A stretch of 64,000 bases of DNA, from positions 1 through 64,000 of the forward strand of contig JAXGGA010000074.1 of NCBI GenBank assembly GCA_038373865.1, read 5' to 3'. The notes under the pieces are model-generated. The model made no database searches. It saw nothing but the letters and a program-made list of their open reading frames with translations, and was not told where the DNA came from. Below are positions 35,241 to 47,396 of the stretch, one piece after another. The DNA is from Uloborus plumipes (Eukaryota > Arthropoda > Arachnida > Araneae > Uloboridae). Both the position numbers and the translations under genes were made by a program. How positions within the stretch are numbered: position 1 is the first letter of the stretch; every line of letters begins with the position of its first letter.

Positions 35241-38200
35241 TCACACTAATAGTAGTTTTAAATTGACGTTACATTTCGCGGAGTAGAGTGATTCTTCATC
35301 TTGCAACTCTATTCAGAAGTCTACTATAAAGTGCCACCAAAAGAGTAGTAGAAATTTTAATTGTGAAGTTTTACTGTATGCGACAATTGCCGTTTAATCA
35401 AATGTCACTTAACAGCAGGGTATTTAAAATCTTAACTCTTATAATTAGAAATTCAGCATTGATGTGCACACATTTATGTAATGACCACTGAGTGCCACAC
35501 AAGATGGGACTTCAATGCATTATACGTACAGTGAAAAGATAATTTTAACTCAACTCTATTCAGTTGAAGTATGCAGTTAGTAACATATAAATTGAGAAGT
35601 CAATTTTTTTTAAACAGTCAATAAAAAGACCTATCTTAATGTATAGGCGTGAAATACGACATTATTTGTTCATTACTACAAAAAAAAAGTCAAAAGCACA
35701 GCATGCCAATAATTCTTTTTTTAAGTTAGTTGAGTTAGATTAAATTACAAGAATTTTTCATACATGCCATTTTACCATATACTCACCCAGTGACTACTAA
35801 TTAATTACAAGCCTTAAAGTAAGATTAAGAAAATAGGGTTCAAAATTAAGTTACATTTATTTATATTATTTTGTCCTTTTGTTGTCTCACTTCTCATTCA
35901 ATAACTTCAAATATAAATTCTTCAAAGCTAATTACAACTTGTGTTAGTCCTTAAAGACCTCATTTAACGCAATTCTTTTTACTTACTATGACTTCAATAG
36001 TAATCTAAACATTTTGATTCTGTACATGGCAATAAATTAACGATTCGAGTTATGCGTGGAAAAATTCCAATTTTCTGGAAATGTACAACAGAAATGCCTT
36101 GTTTAGGAAAATGCTTACAATCAATTCGTAAGGAAAATTGATAATACGTCCGTAGGTACTCTTTAAATTAATGAGGTATTTTATGCAGTTAATGAGCTTT
36201 TGTGAAGTGCCTTTAAGATCCTTGTATCTAAACGAGATGCACAACTCTACTTTATTTGCTAATTAAGAGCAAATGCTTAATGATCTCATCAAACTAAGCA
36301 TTCACTTGATTTTATGCATAAAACTAATTTTATAAATGCACGCTTAAGACTTTACTTTCTTTCCTTAAGACCTCATACACGAATAAGAGAGAAATCAATA
36401 CGCGCTTTTTTGATTTGTTGGAGCTAACGCATTTAAAAAATATTCGGACATAGAGCTTTCAAAAGTTGTTCGCACACAACGAGATGGTAAAAAAAATCCT
36501 AATTTGTGCTCTTCATGCAGGTTTTATAGAAAAATATAAAAACCATAATCAGTTTATTTTGTTTGTAATGCATGCATTTAATCGTATTACACAATAGGTA
36601 TTGAACGGATAAACTATGGATAGTGAAGATTTAGTTTACACAATATATATTAAGGTAATAAAAAACAAAAAATGACATCAGAAAATTTCGTCCGATTGCG
36701 GAACGAGAACCAATATTCAAAAAGGTGGAAACATTTACTTTCACTATTACTTTCGAATATTTAAAAATGATAGCGTTAATGTTATTTAATGTTTTAAAGA
36801 AGAAAAGTTGCGACGGCTGCGACTACTGCTTTGTCAAGCACAAAAGTGTTATGTGCTTTTTTTTACTAAAATTGAGTTGTTGTCAAGAGATGATTCTTCA
36901 GAATTCATATTCCCCTTTATACAATATTCTATATTCATTTTTGAATGGTAAATAATTTTGAAAAAATTCTGAAAAAAATGGAGTCTGAATCAAATGTATG
37001 GAGGTGTAAAACTTTAAAAAGTTGTTCTAATTTTTAGCTCAGCTGCAGATACGAATTTTGCTCTTAGCACGGAAGTATACAAGAAAAGTGATGTTTTTTT
37101 TTTTTTTTTTTTTTGCTTACAAATCACTTTTCGATTCCACAAATCCTTTCAAATGTAGGTACAATGCATCTTTCGTGTAAATTTGTTGTAAATTTAGGAC
37201 TTATTTTGTCGACTATTAAGGATTTATAGTGACTTAACATGAATCGTGACTGTAAATCTGGGGAAGAACAAATGATTCACAAACTGTTGCCCCACATTTT
37301 AGCTATAAAACTATTATGCTTTAAAAAAATAGCTGTTACTTCAAAATACACGAATGTTGTACTAAGTAAACGAAAAGAAGCCCCATTTCTACGAAAGCGG
37401 GAAAAAAAAAACCCACAAAGTATGTTGAAATTGCTATTTTATTTATTTATTTAATTATATATTTATTTATTTATTTAAATAATTTAGGCGAGTTGCATGA
37501 TCTGAAGATATTATCTGATTTCAATAATTGTTTCACCAATTTAGAAATCATAGAAGACAGCTTGTCTGCTTGCACTCGAACACAAAAGCTTCGTTTTCTT
37601 CACAAGTCTATTATTTTAGGCTAAAATTGAACATTTTGTTCCTTGAAGACGAAGATATTCCCCAGACCTAGGGCTCAATCAAGCCATTGCCCATGGTTTA
37701 GGTAGGCCTTCTCCTTCCTCATCTTTCTACATGCCAATCCTATACTATCATGAAGTCTTAAGCAGTTTTTATGCTTCAGTTTAAATTATAGTAAGGCTCC
37801 CTACTCATCTTTGAATTCAAAATTCCATAGCAAATGCTGCATTTTCAAAAAAAAAAATTTAAAAAAAAAAAGAAATGCAGTATCATAATACAAAAATGTT
37901 GGCTGTATTGGCATAGCAATATGAAAAATGAAGTAATTTAGCCATGTAACTCACTACTCCTACATTATTTAAAATTGCATACGATTTTTTTTATGGATCT
38001 ACCCCTGATACCACGTTTAAAAATAATTCAAAGAGACAGAGTTTCAAAAGGAATGCGATTTGTATTGTTTAGAAATAAAATGAATGCCACTTGCTGAATC
38101 TCTAACGTCGGGTGCATTCGAGTCCAGCCCAGTTGACTTAAGCACTAATCGGTGCCTTTCTCTGTTCTATTGTCTATTCTATTACAATACTAATACTGCT

Positions 38201-39815
38201 GCGGATTCTTTAAGATAACACATGTGTTTTAAAATTGACGAAACATGCGGAAACAATTGACTTTTTGCTTTTGCTTCTTTGCTCTTCCCCCTAAGCATAC
38301 CAAACGAAGTGAAATAAAACATATGCATGGGATGGTTAAGTAGCAATCAAAAGTAACAGGTCATCATCTGAAATAAGCTAAAATATAGTTCATGCAATGG
38401 AGTGACAACGGTAGCGATGAAGAAAATGATATGTATCACAATGCAATTAAGATTATTTCAGAAACTTAAAAATTAATTCTTAGAGCTTTAATTTATTCTA
38501 AGAATAATAATAACCTTGTCTTTTATTTTCTTTCGATTCCCTCAATTGCATTTTGGTTTTATTTTTGATGAATGGAAAAAGTCAGCTAGTTTAAGGTAAT
38601 TTTACGTTAAACAATACTTATCCTAGTTTAAGTGGTTTTTTTTTAATTTTTCTAATGCTTAAATTAACAGCATTTTACGGTAATTTTTCAGTATGTGTAG
38701 TTAGCTATCTAAAACATATGATTATTAATTAGCTATTTAGATAAGTTTCTTTCTGTTGCGTTTATTTTTATACAAATGCTTTTAGTTGTAAACATACGTA
38801 ATTTAAAATCTGTATTTTATATTACCTTAACATGACCAAGAAAGTTGATATTTATAAGGTGGTATGAACTACATTCTGATTTCTGTATTCAGATCCCCTT
38901 CCCACTTTCAAAACACAGCATTCGTGTGATTTTGAAATTTTAAATATAGCTTTCTAAAAACCACATATATTCAATGCAGTTGCTATACCCTTAAAAAACT
39001 TACACTCATATTGAAACGAAACATTAGCATCTAATTTCCATCTTTTTCACGACTTCTCAAAGAAACATAACTAAAATAGCTCTTTCCATTGATAAAACAT
39101 ACAAAATGACAAAACTTGTCTCTTACATAAGCTAAGAGCTAATTCCTTGCTTTAAAACACTCTAAGCACCCCATTACAAATGCATTATTACTTCCAGTTC
39201 ATCTAAGAAAAAGTTTTACGTGCTAAGAAAAAATTATGCACGAACTTTTTTGTGTTTTTGCATTTTGAAGTTTAGTCAGAAAACAAAATTTCTCTTGAAT
39301 ATATGATCAAGCTATAAAATAATAAAATTCGCCACTTTAAACTGAAAACGTATCAGTGCCGCGTAACCATTGACTAGCGTGTTGAGATAATGTTGTTCTG
39401 GGTAAGAAAGGTTACGAATGATCACGACATCTTTTAAAGAGCATACTTTGAGAAACTTTGAAAGGTACTGTGACCAAAACAGAGCCATAAACGTCACGCT
39501 ACACAAGAATATGCATAAAGAAAATTTTTGCATTTTCATTATGAAAACTTACAGACCATCTGCTAAACTTTCAAACATTTCAAAAGAGCAGTTTTTGAAA
39601 GTTTTCTAAGCTTTAAAAAATACGTATACGAAGAAAATTTGGCGTAATTATGCATACGTATTTTAAGGAAAATATCATCTTGCATCTAGTCTGCAACGCT
39701 TTAATTGCATATTTTCTTTAAAGAATTTAGCCCCTATTGAATTTTATGTTTTCATTTGCATATATTTAAGAAGAATTGGCTTTAAAATTAGGAAAGAAAA
39801 GTTACAGTAAAAAAA
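35241..39815. other. Non-coding stretch
   Basis: No gene is supported. It contains a 21-base T run (37094-37114), a (TTTA)n tract at about 37436-37478 and A-runs near 37848-37871. A CATTCGAGTCC string at about 38117-38127 in a locally GC-richer patch might be a decayed tRNA-type B box of a SINE, but no A box or ends are clear. Confidence 0.45.
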
Positions 39816-40165
39816 ATCATGAAGTGTTTACAGCATGCAGTTTTTAGTTAAAAATTTCAAAAGTAAATCTTATTTTAGTTGATATGTATCTTTATTATAA
39901 CTAACTAGTATAAATACATCAAGGTGAAGTAATATGTTGTTGAGAATTGTTCAGAATTGATTATACTAGCATGAAGAAGTAGTTTCTTAAATCATGAAGT
40001 GTTTACAGCATGCAGTTTTTAGTTAAAAATTTCAAAAGTAAATCTTATTTTAGTTGATATGTATCTTTATTATAACTAACTAGTATAAATACATCAAGGT
40101 GAAGTAATATGTTGTTGAGAATTGTTCAGAATTGATTATACTAGCATGAAGAAGTAGTTTCTTAA
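39816..40165. repeat. Exact tandem duplication of 175 bp
   Basis: Bases 39816-39990 and 39991-40165 are identical by direct reading, from ATCATGAAGTGTTTACAGCA to AGTAGTTTCTTAA. Identity in neutral AT-rich DNA implies a very recent event or an assembly artefact. Confidence 0.95.
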
Positions 40166-41880
40166 CATCTATTTTTAAAAGTATATAATCTCCCTGCAGA
40201 ACAAGATGGCATTGTGTTTTTAATTAGAAAAAAAGCAAGGTGTTTTCATTTTCCTAATTAGAGTTTTAAATCTTCTCTTGCAATTTTCTTCTGTAATTAC
40301 ATTGTATTTTTCAAGTCTTTTCTTCTACGTGGTAGGCTAATTTATGATGTAAAACATTACTCTTTTTTATGTCTAAAAAGGAAAACTAAGAATTACTTGA
40401 AAATAACTAAAAAAGTAAATTATTTTATACGTGGGTATGGTAATATTATATTTTCAAGGCATAATGTATATGAACCTATAAAATAATCGCTTTTAAAGAA
40501 AAAACTCATCAACTGTAAAGCTTTTAAGCATATAACATAATTTTATGAGGATAAACTTATTTAAACTACAAAAATGAGAAAAACAATGAGAAAAACAAAT
40601 CGCATTTGCATGTCAATTATTATAAGACATGATAACACAAATATGGTACTATTTTTTAATATATTGTTTAATTGTGTAAATTTCGAAAGGTAGTTTCTTA
40701 ATTAATGATTTTTTTAAATGTCAGCTGGTATGTATATTTGTATGTCGTAGGCGTGGTTGACCATCATTATTATGCGTTATTTTGCATAAATATTTCATTT
40801 AATAATTGATGTGTCTCTTTACATAAGTAACCCGGTTATTTGTGGAAGTATTATGTTATAATTCCTAATGGTTTATTATTGTAAATGTTTGTAAATTTAT
40901 CTCGTGGATTCTTTATACAATAAGTTATTATATTCGCAAATGGCAATAATGAAATAAAGTAAATATGCTTTATTCACTTCATAATTATCTTATTAAATCC
41001 TAACCTTAATGGGTTTAAATTGGTGTATTATCAATTGTTAATGGCAGGAATAAAAAAATGCTCCTTTTTTCTTTTTCTTAAATATTGAAGTAATAAGAAA
41101 GTTTGAAAATTATTTTAGATAGAATAATGTACAAATTAAAATAAACTAAGAAACTTATTTGGAAGTGGATGTTGAATGGTACAATAATGTAGTATATCAT
41201 TGTCCTAAATGAAGGTCAAAAATTTTTACGAACACATGTACACATGCAGTCTGTAAAAAATAAGGGAAACAGAGTTATAAATTCACTAATCTGAAAACTT
41301 GTTTTCTTGTAAGGTTGTTCAAGTTACTCATAGATAAAGTTTTCCATAAGCAACATATTGTTCCATAAAGAGTTTGTAACCAAAGACTCTAGCCAGCTTT
41401 AAATGCATCAGAAAGGCCACCAGAACGTTTCAATGTTTTGATAGTTTCCTTTTTTAAAACAGGTTTTACTTCAAAACCAGCTCAATACATGTTTCAACTG
41501 AAGCCGCTGTAAAAGTGCAAAGCTAGCATTAACCCATTAGCGTAATAAATTTCGTAATCACTTCATTTGTTTTAATTTATGAGTTAGTACACCACTAAAA
41601 ATTAAGATTTCACATGAACTTAGATGGAATTTTTAAAGGAAAACTAAAGTAAAATTCTTCTTCATTGCAAAATTGTCTCAATTTAAGTAACTTTTTTGAC
41701 GTCTAGTTACTGCTAATATTCTTCCAATAAAAAAATAATAGAAAATGATACTATAGACCAGAAATTTTAAAACGAAAATTAGGTGGAAATTTAAGTGGGA
41801 AAAGCGTGTATAAGACATTTTTCAAAATTTCAGTGAAGTTTTGAAAAATGGATATAGCTGGTTTTGTTACTATCTATGAA
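40166..41880. other. AT-rich non-coding stretch
   Basis: No gene or repeat recognised. Confidence 0.5.
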
Positions 41881-41888
41881 AGTCCCAA

Positions 41889-42460
41889 ATGCTTAGTTGT
41901 AAATTATCTACTTTCAGTTTCACATAAGAAAGTACTCCTTTGTAAAAATTATCATTAAGCTTGTTTTGGTTCTATACACACACACTTCAAATGCTTAACT
42001 ATAAACCACCTAATTTCACGTAAAAAGGATATCCCTTTGTGAAAATTCTCCACGTCTTCTAAACTGCAAAAAATGAACTGTTGTTTTTACAGTATAATAC
42101 TGGCAGCCGAGTTTCCAATTTAGCTTGAAAATGTACATAAACTGTAAAACTAGCAATTTTAGTTTCTTACTGTAAAGTTAAAAATTTTACAGTTTATGGC
42201 CGTAAAATTTAGCTAATTTATACTGTAAAAACAAAAGTATAATACTGGCAACAGAGGTTCCAGTTTAAAACCACAAAATGCACGGTAATAAACTGTAAAA
42301 TTAGCAATTTTGCAGTTTATTACTGTAAAATTAGCATTTTACAGTTTAGTGCTATAAAAATAGTAATTTTACAGTCTATTACTGTAAAATTAGCTGTATT
42401 ATACTGTAAAAACAACATTCATTTTTTTAGTGTTTGTGAAAATTCTCCATGTCTTCTAAA
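41889..42460. repeat. Degenerate direct repeats interrupted by a CACTG-type MITE
   Basis: ATGCTTAGTTGTAAATTATC with a following CTCCTTTGTAAAAATT (about 41889-41952) recurs as ATGCTTAACTATAAACCACC with CCCTTTGTGAAAATT (about 41991-42050). The segment TTTGTGAAAATTCTCC to TCTAAA (42036-42063) recurs at 42433-42460 with one mismatch, directly on the far side of the MITE. Confidence 0.65.
42064..42432. mobile_element. CACTG-type multi-palindromic MITE, copy D
   Basis: Starts (CA)CTGCAAAAAATGAACTG with the first bases replaced, and ends TTTTTTTAGTG. It has two terminal ACAGTATAATACTGGCA blocks and a run of TAAAATTAGC palindromes in between. It is flanked by a 28-bp direct repeat instead of the 2-bp duplication seen elsewhere. 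Confidence 0.8.
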
Positions 42461-42790
42461 GTACACACAAGCGTGTGGGGGGAAGGAACTTAAATCCTTT
42501 AGAGCAGTATCGAAAGAAAGCAAATGAAAATCAAAAGGACACATTTTCTACTCATAAAATTCGAATGGAGTGTGAAACGTTAACTTTCTCCGCCAAAGGA
42601 AGAGTGAGCGTCAGTTTTCCCCGTAAAGCTTCTCCAAAACGGCCGCTGGCGACTTCCTTCACGACGAAGAGGAATTGCCGCGTAAAAAGACCGTAAAACC
42701 TGAAACGAATGATCTCGACTTTGGGAAATGCGCTTCAATGAGGCTGCTTTTAGATGGAGTAAACCCGAATCGGTTTAGGTAATAATTGTT
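42433..42790. promoter_or_regulatory. GC-richer island, possible regulatory DNA or exon
   Basis: Less AT-rich, with CpG (CTTCTCCGCCAAAGG, ACGGCCGCTGGCGAC and CGACGAAGAGG patches). A plus frame of 73 codons (42475-42696) is Lys/Arg-rich with no recognisable domain. Coding versus regulatory cannot be decided. A 21-base T run follows at 42841-42861. Confidence 0.25.
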
Positions 42791-42930
42791 GTGCATGTCA
42801 AGATTTTAAGCTCTCTTTTTTAGAAACGTTGTGTTGAAAGTTTTTTTTTTTTTTTTTTTTTATACGAACGAATTTAATTTTTTTGTCTGAGTCAAATTTT
42901 CAAGGCTACATTTTCAACAATTGTAAGTTA

Positions 42931-43630
42931 CACTTACAAAATGAATGTTGTTTTTACAATATAATACAGCTAATTTTATAGTAATAAATTGTAAGAATTG
43001 GTAATTTAACACTAATAAGCTGTAAAATTGCTAACTTTACAGCACTAAAGTGCGAAATTGCTAATTTTACAGTAATAAGCTGTAAAATTGCTAACTTTAC
43101 AGTACTAAAGTGCGAAATTTCTAATTTTACAGTACCGTAAATCAGGGTTACTTGGACCCAGAAGAGGGCTACTTGAGCCCACAGTAAATTGATAAAATCT
43201 GGGTTTGGTACTAGCGTTAGAGACTGCAGAGGGCTTCTACCTAGTGGAGAAACGAGGAACTACGTGCAAGTCTTCAACTAGTAGGTACCAAACCTAGATT
43301 TTATCATTTTATTGTAGTGGGCTCAAGTAACCCCTAGGGTCCAAGTAACCCTGATTTACGGTAATAAACTGCATAATTGCTAATCTTACAGTTTATTACT
43401 GTGCATTTTACAGTTTTAAACTGGAACCTCTGCTGCTACTAGTATGCTGTTGTTTTTACAGTATAATACAGCTAAATTTTACTTCAATAAACAGTAAAAT
43501 TTCTAACTTTACAGTAAGAAACTGTAAAATTGCTAGTTTTACAGTTTATTACTGTGCATTTTACAGTGTTAAATTGGAACCTCTGCTGCCTGTATTATAC
43601 TGAAAAAACAACAGTTCGTTTTTTGCAGTG
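42931..43630. mobile_element. CACTG-type MITE, copy E, with a nested TA-flanked MITE
   Basis: Starts CACTTACAAAATGAATGTTG and ends TTTTGCAGTG, with TA on both outer sides (42929-42930 and 43631-43632). It holds a local 60-bp tandem repeat (TAAAATTGCTAACTTTACAG, then a CACTAAAGTGCGAAATT-like block) near 43021-43130, and is interrupted at 43135-43361. Excluding the insertion it is about 470 bp. Confidence 0.85.
43135..43361. mobile_element. 227-bp foldback MITE with TA target
   Basis: CCGTAAATCAGGGTTACTTG opens and CAAGTAACCCTGATTTACGG closes. TA lies at 43133-43134 and 43362-43363, so excision would restore ACAGTAATAAACTG, the normal sequence of the host MITE. The arms extend about 80 bp each (GATAAAATCTGGGTTTGGTA against TACCAAACCTAGATTTTATC). 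Tc1/mariner-type targeting. Confidence 0.9.
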
Positions 43631-44870
43631 TATAAACACATATTTCTAAACTTGAAAATTTTAATTTCAAACAACAGTCTAGCCGTAAACAATCACAGAA
43701 CATCTTGCTACAGCCTATAGAGACTACAGTTTTGCCCATGTTTAGAAGTTGGGTATACATTCACATTGGTTACTAAAATTATTTCAGCACCCGAACAAAA
43801 AAACGTGAAGATAAATGCTTGAATTGAAAGTCCTCGCTTCGAGATAGAGCATTTACCATTTTTTCTAGCTTTCATTGGAATGCTGCAGTATGATATTGCT
43901 TATCCTCAGTTTTGTTTTAGCCAATAGAGATTGAGTGGACAAAAACAAGGGCAAAACTGCAGTCTCTAGAAGCTTTAATAACCTTTTTAAAGTTTGCTTG
44001 CAATTATGTTTTAGCTCCAGCTGTGAGGCCGGTATTTGAAACATCAATAACACATGCATGTGATTAGAAATACAACAGAAGTAAAAGCTGAACTTTCTGT
44101 ATTTTTTGGAACTGAGAATTCAAGAAAATCAATGAAAAAAATCTTTCACGTCACTTTTTTTTTTTTTTTTTTGAAAAATTCAATTTTACATTTATAAACC
44201 CCTTCCCCCTCCGATTTTGATTTTTTTCCACCCCAACCGGATAATTTTTTCACCAAGAACCTGAATAATATCCCTATGTGACCCCTCGTTAATACTTTAC
44301 AGTAATTAGTGGGAACTCCATAACAGAACCAATTTTAACAGCTGATTTTCTTGGCATTTCTCATGAAACATTGCTTCGAATTCAAGATGTTGCAAATATT
44401 CCCCACATATTTTTTTTTTACTTATGCAGCGAATATTGTGTTTGTAAAAATTTGTGTTGTAAAAATTGAATGAGGAGCATTACAGACTACGTAACACAAT
44501 CCTATTTTAAACATTTTTGGCTCGAATTCGTGATCAAGATGAGTCGTGAGCCCCTCACAGAGCCTGTGCGTAGTGGCTCAATGATTTAATATTATGGTTC
44601 GAAGAAGACTGCTTTAAGATTTGAAATTCATATGACAAAAAGGCAATCGAAAAAAGTCTGATAATTGTTACTTTTGTTTTTGCTATTTCGGTGGTGAATG
44701 AATTAATAATTGAAAAAAAATCAAGAGCTTATTTCTTATTTATATACCATTCCATCTATCATACGCGCAGTTCCTGCAAGAGTTTGTGTAACAGTATCGT
44801 TTTAACCAACTGAATTACCAGTCTTCTCTTTATAATCTGCCGGCTTAAAACATCCAGAATCTTAGTCTTT
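43631..44870. other. Non-coding stretch
   Basis: It contains an 18-base T run (44155-44172) and C-rich patches near 44201-44240. No gene is supported. Confidence 0.45.
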
Positions 44871-44872
44871 CT

Positions 44873-45109
44873 ATGCCAAATATAATACCTATAGAGACGA
44901 TTCACCTCATCCCTACTTTATGGTTGAATCTAATGATCGCTCTGCCAGAAAAATATGTTATAGCCTCAGGTAATAAAATAAGTGTAATGAAGCAGTTGTT
45001 TAAGGCTGTACAAAACATGGCAATTGTTTTAAATACATGGGAAGGAAAGTTTTCAGCTGAAAGATGGAACCTTTGGTGGTCCAGAAATGCTCAAGCTTAT
45101 GAAATATAA
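44873..45109 (+). pseudogene. Unidentified open frame upstream of the 45.1-kb coding fossil
   Basis: A 78-codon plus frame with protein-like composition, including a Trp-rich end (WNLWWSRNAQ). It stops 8 bp before the frame at 45118 and may be part of the same decayed element, though I do not recognise it. Confidence 0.25.
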
Positions 45110-45117
45110 AGGATCCC

Positions 45118-45300
45118 ATGTGTGTGACTCTCCTGAAATTACATTTCCTTCATTCACAAGTGGACTTTTTCCATGAAAATGTACCATCCATCAATGAAGT
45201 TGAAAGGTTTTACCACGATATCAATGATATGAAGAAAAATTATGAAAGAGGATTAGACATATGTAAATTGAAATCATTTACGGCCCCAAACCAAGACTAA
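45118..45300 (+). pseudogene. Fossil of a mobile-element-associated protein (HFLHSxxDFFxEN motif)
   Basis: A 60-codon plus-strand frame reads LKLHFLHSQVDFFHENVP, then an ERFYHDINDMKKNYERG-like segment. It resembles a block I recall from multi-copy uncharacterised arthropod and cnidarian proteins (HFLHSHLDFFPEN..GERFHQDI). The alignment of His-Ser-x-x-Asp-Phe-Phe and Glu-Arg-Phe-x-x-Asp-Ile is convincing as a pattern but comes from memory. The frame is too short to be a whole protein, lacks a plausible start and ends at a stop. It is an inactive remnant. The foldback element 2.1 kb downstream also carries a mobile-element-type coding fossil, so a common source family is possible but unproven. 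Confidence 0.5.
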
Positions 45301-45939
45301 AGCATATATTACGCAGCAAGCTCGGCTATAGCATTCAGAAACTGCAATTTTGCTCTTATTCTAACTCATGAGTCCGAAAAAGGTAAATCCGAGCTGGAGG
45401 TTAAAACGTTTCCTTCAGTCAGTCCTTCTAGTTCTGAATTGAAACTGAAAATTATTTACAAAGATTCTTTATAAAACCTTCAAAAGTAAATGGTAAACTA
45501 AACAAGTATCATCATTCGACTAAGTGTTTGAATAATTGATGGCAAGTGAAGCATAAGTTTTGACTAAGTATGAGCACTCCAAAAATCGAAGCTGTGTTTT
45601 GTCAATAAAATAAAAAGGAGAAAAACAGGACCAAATGTATACAGGTAGTCGTACTCAGGTAGATAACTTCTTGTAATTAGAAACAGCTAGTACAAAATCA
45701 ACAAAAATTTTATGACTTACCATTACTAACTTTGTCGCTTAAAAGTTCCCGAAACATTAAAAACTATCCAAATATGTGCAGAGGAAGCTTTGTACAGCAC
45801 AGAAAGAAAGAAAGTTAACAACCTGGTGTAAATATGCTGCGTTGTGTGACATAAAATGTGTGTTCGTTTGAACAAGGGTTAGACCTGGCATTTAAAACAA
45901 ACTGCAGCAAGAAGATTTATACTATAATAAACAACTATA
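45301..45939. other. Non-coding stretch
   Basis: No feature recognised beyond the possible continuation of the decayed coding fossil. Confidence 0.4.
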
Positions 45940-46131
45940 AACTGCAAAAATAGACTTTTTTTTTACAGTATAATACTGGCAGCCGATGTTCCAGTTTAAA
46001 ACTGTAAAATGCACAGCAGTAAACTCTAAAATTGCTAATTTCACAGTTTATTACTGTGAATTTTACAGTTTTAAACTAGAGCCTCAGCTGCCAGTTTTAT
46101 ACTGTAAGAACAACAGTTTATTTTTAGCAGT
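45940..46131. mobile_element. CACTG-type multi-palindromic MITE, copy F (minimal, 190 bp)
   Basis: Shortest family member: AACTGCAAAAAT at the left, TTTTTAGCAGTA at the right, and only one central TAAAATTGCTAATTTCACAG-type palindrome. It is almost a single inverted repeat, with GGCAGCCGATGTTCC and GAGCCTCAGCTGCC as paired arms. It shows how the family shrinks by loss of internal units. Confidence 0.8.
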
Positions 46132-46599
46132 ATACCAAACAAAGTATCTTAACGGTATCCAAAGTATGCACGAAAAGGAAGTTTGTGGAGCAAAATAATT
46201 CCAACTCATTCCATAAAAACCCAAAAGTAGCATTTTGTTACATTCCAAAAATTTGATTTTTGTCGAATGTTGTTGGTCATAGCTATATTTATGCATGGTA
46301 AAGACATTTTCACACAAATAACTGTTTTATGACCAGATTTTTAAACTAATGTAGTTAAGCGGCTTGATTTTTTAAACTTATGTAAACACACCTAATCTAT
46401 GCGTTGAAACCGTTTACTGTAAAGAACCGAAGAAAAAAAATCTACCAGCTTTTCAAATCAAAAACCCAAAACAAAGAAATGATTTTACGAAAATTCTTCC
46501 CGGAACTACAAGAGATGCATATTGCTCAGAGTAAATACGAAATAAAACGAACAAAAGCAAAAGCCGAAAACTTTCCGAAGACAAACAAAAAGCCGTCGA
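46132..46599. other. Non-coding stretch with a Lys-rich open frame
   Basis: A 90-codon plus frame (46404-46676) is strongly Lys-rich and follows A-rich DNA. It has no domain that I recognise and I do not call it a gene. Confidence 0.3.
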
Positions 46600-47060
46600 T
46601 ATTTTCACATCTCCCGCTGAAGCCTCCACCGAAAACGCTCGCTACCGAAATAGCTGGTCCCCTAGCAGACTCCTAAACTAACAAGGCCTTTGATAAATGC
46701 CAACGTGCGAGAGCGCGAGGAAGTTTTCGATCAATCCCGAATGCGACAGCCCCTTCTTTCAGGAATGCAGCAAGTGTTGCTTTTGCAAAAGGTAGGGGAA
46801 GTCAAATACCGCCGCGTTTCAGGAATGCTAACGAATTCAAGAGTCTGCGAATAAAAGTGTATTCCGCAAATTGAATTCGCCTGGGCACCTTCCGAGAGAG
46901 ACGTTCAAAGGGCTTAATTCATTTAAATAGACGGGGTGACCTTTGTTTGCCTAATCCTTCATCGCATCTGAACGAATAATCGGCCCAAGGGTTTTTCACG
47001 AGCTTATATTTTCTGCCTGGCTTAGGTGGAGTTCTGTTTCTCTTTTAGGAGATGGTCTTT
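46600..47060. promoter_or_regulatory. GC-richer island, candidate enhancer or promoter
   Basis: A compositional island with CpG (GTGCGAGAGCGCGAGG, TACCGCCGCGTTTC). Motifs include TGACCTTTG (46937-46945, nuclear-receptor half-site type) followed by CCTAATCC (46950-46957, K50 homeodomain type). AGGAATGC is repeated near 46761 and 46822. No reading frame spans it. The regulatory role is inferred. Confidence 0.3.
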
Positions 47061-47396
47061 GAGTAGGATGAGGAATTATCACTCTTCGGCATTTTTTCTC
47101 ATGTTTTAATGAGATAGATACTAAGGTAGAATGTTATAGCGTTATTTGAATGCGTCAAGAAATATGGCAGATCTTCACTGAAATTACTTACATGTTTGTG
47201 TCAAGAAATAGTAAAGTAGAGAAAAAAGTAAATATCAACGATCATGCTGAAATAGGTTGTCAAAATCTAAATGCGTGAATAGTTCTGTAAAAAGAAAATT
47301 TGGTTTATAAAAACTGTACTAAAAATGTAAACAAATGAAAGCATAATTAGCTTTACAGCAGCGTAACTGCAGCTAAGCTAATTTTTATTTAGCTAT
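47061..47396. other. AT-rich non-coding stretch
   Basis: No feature; left flank of the foldback element. Confidence 0.5.
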
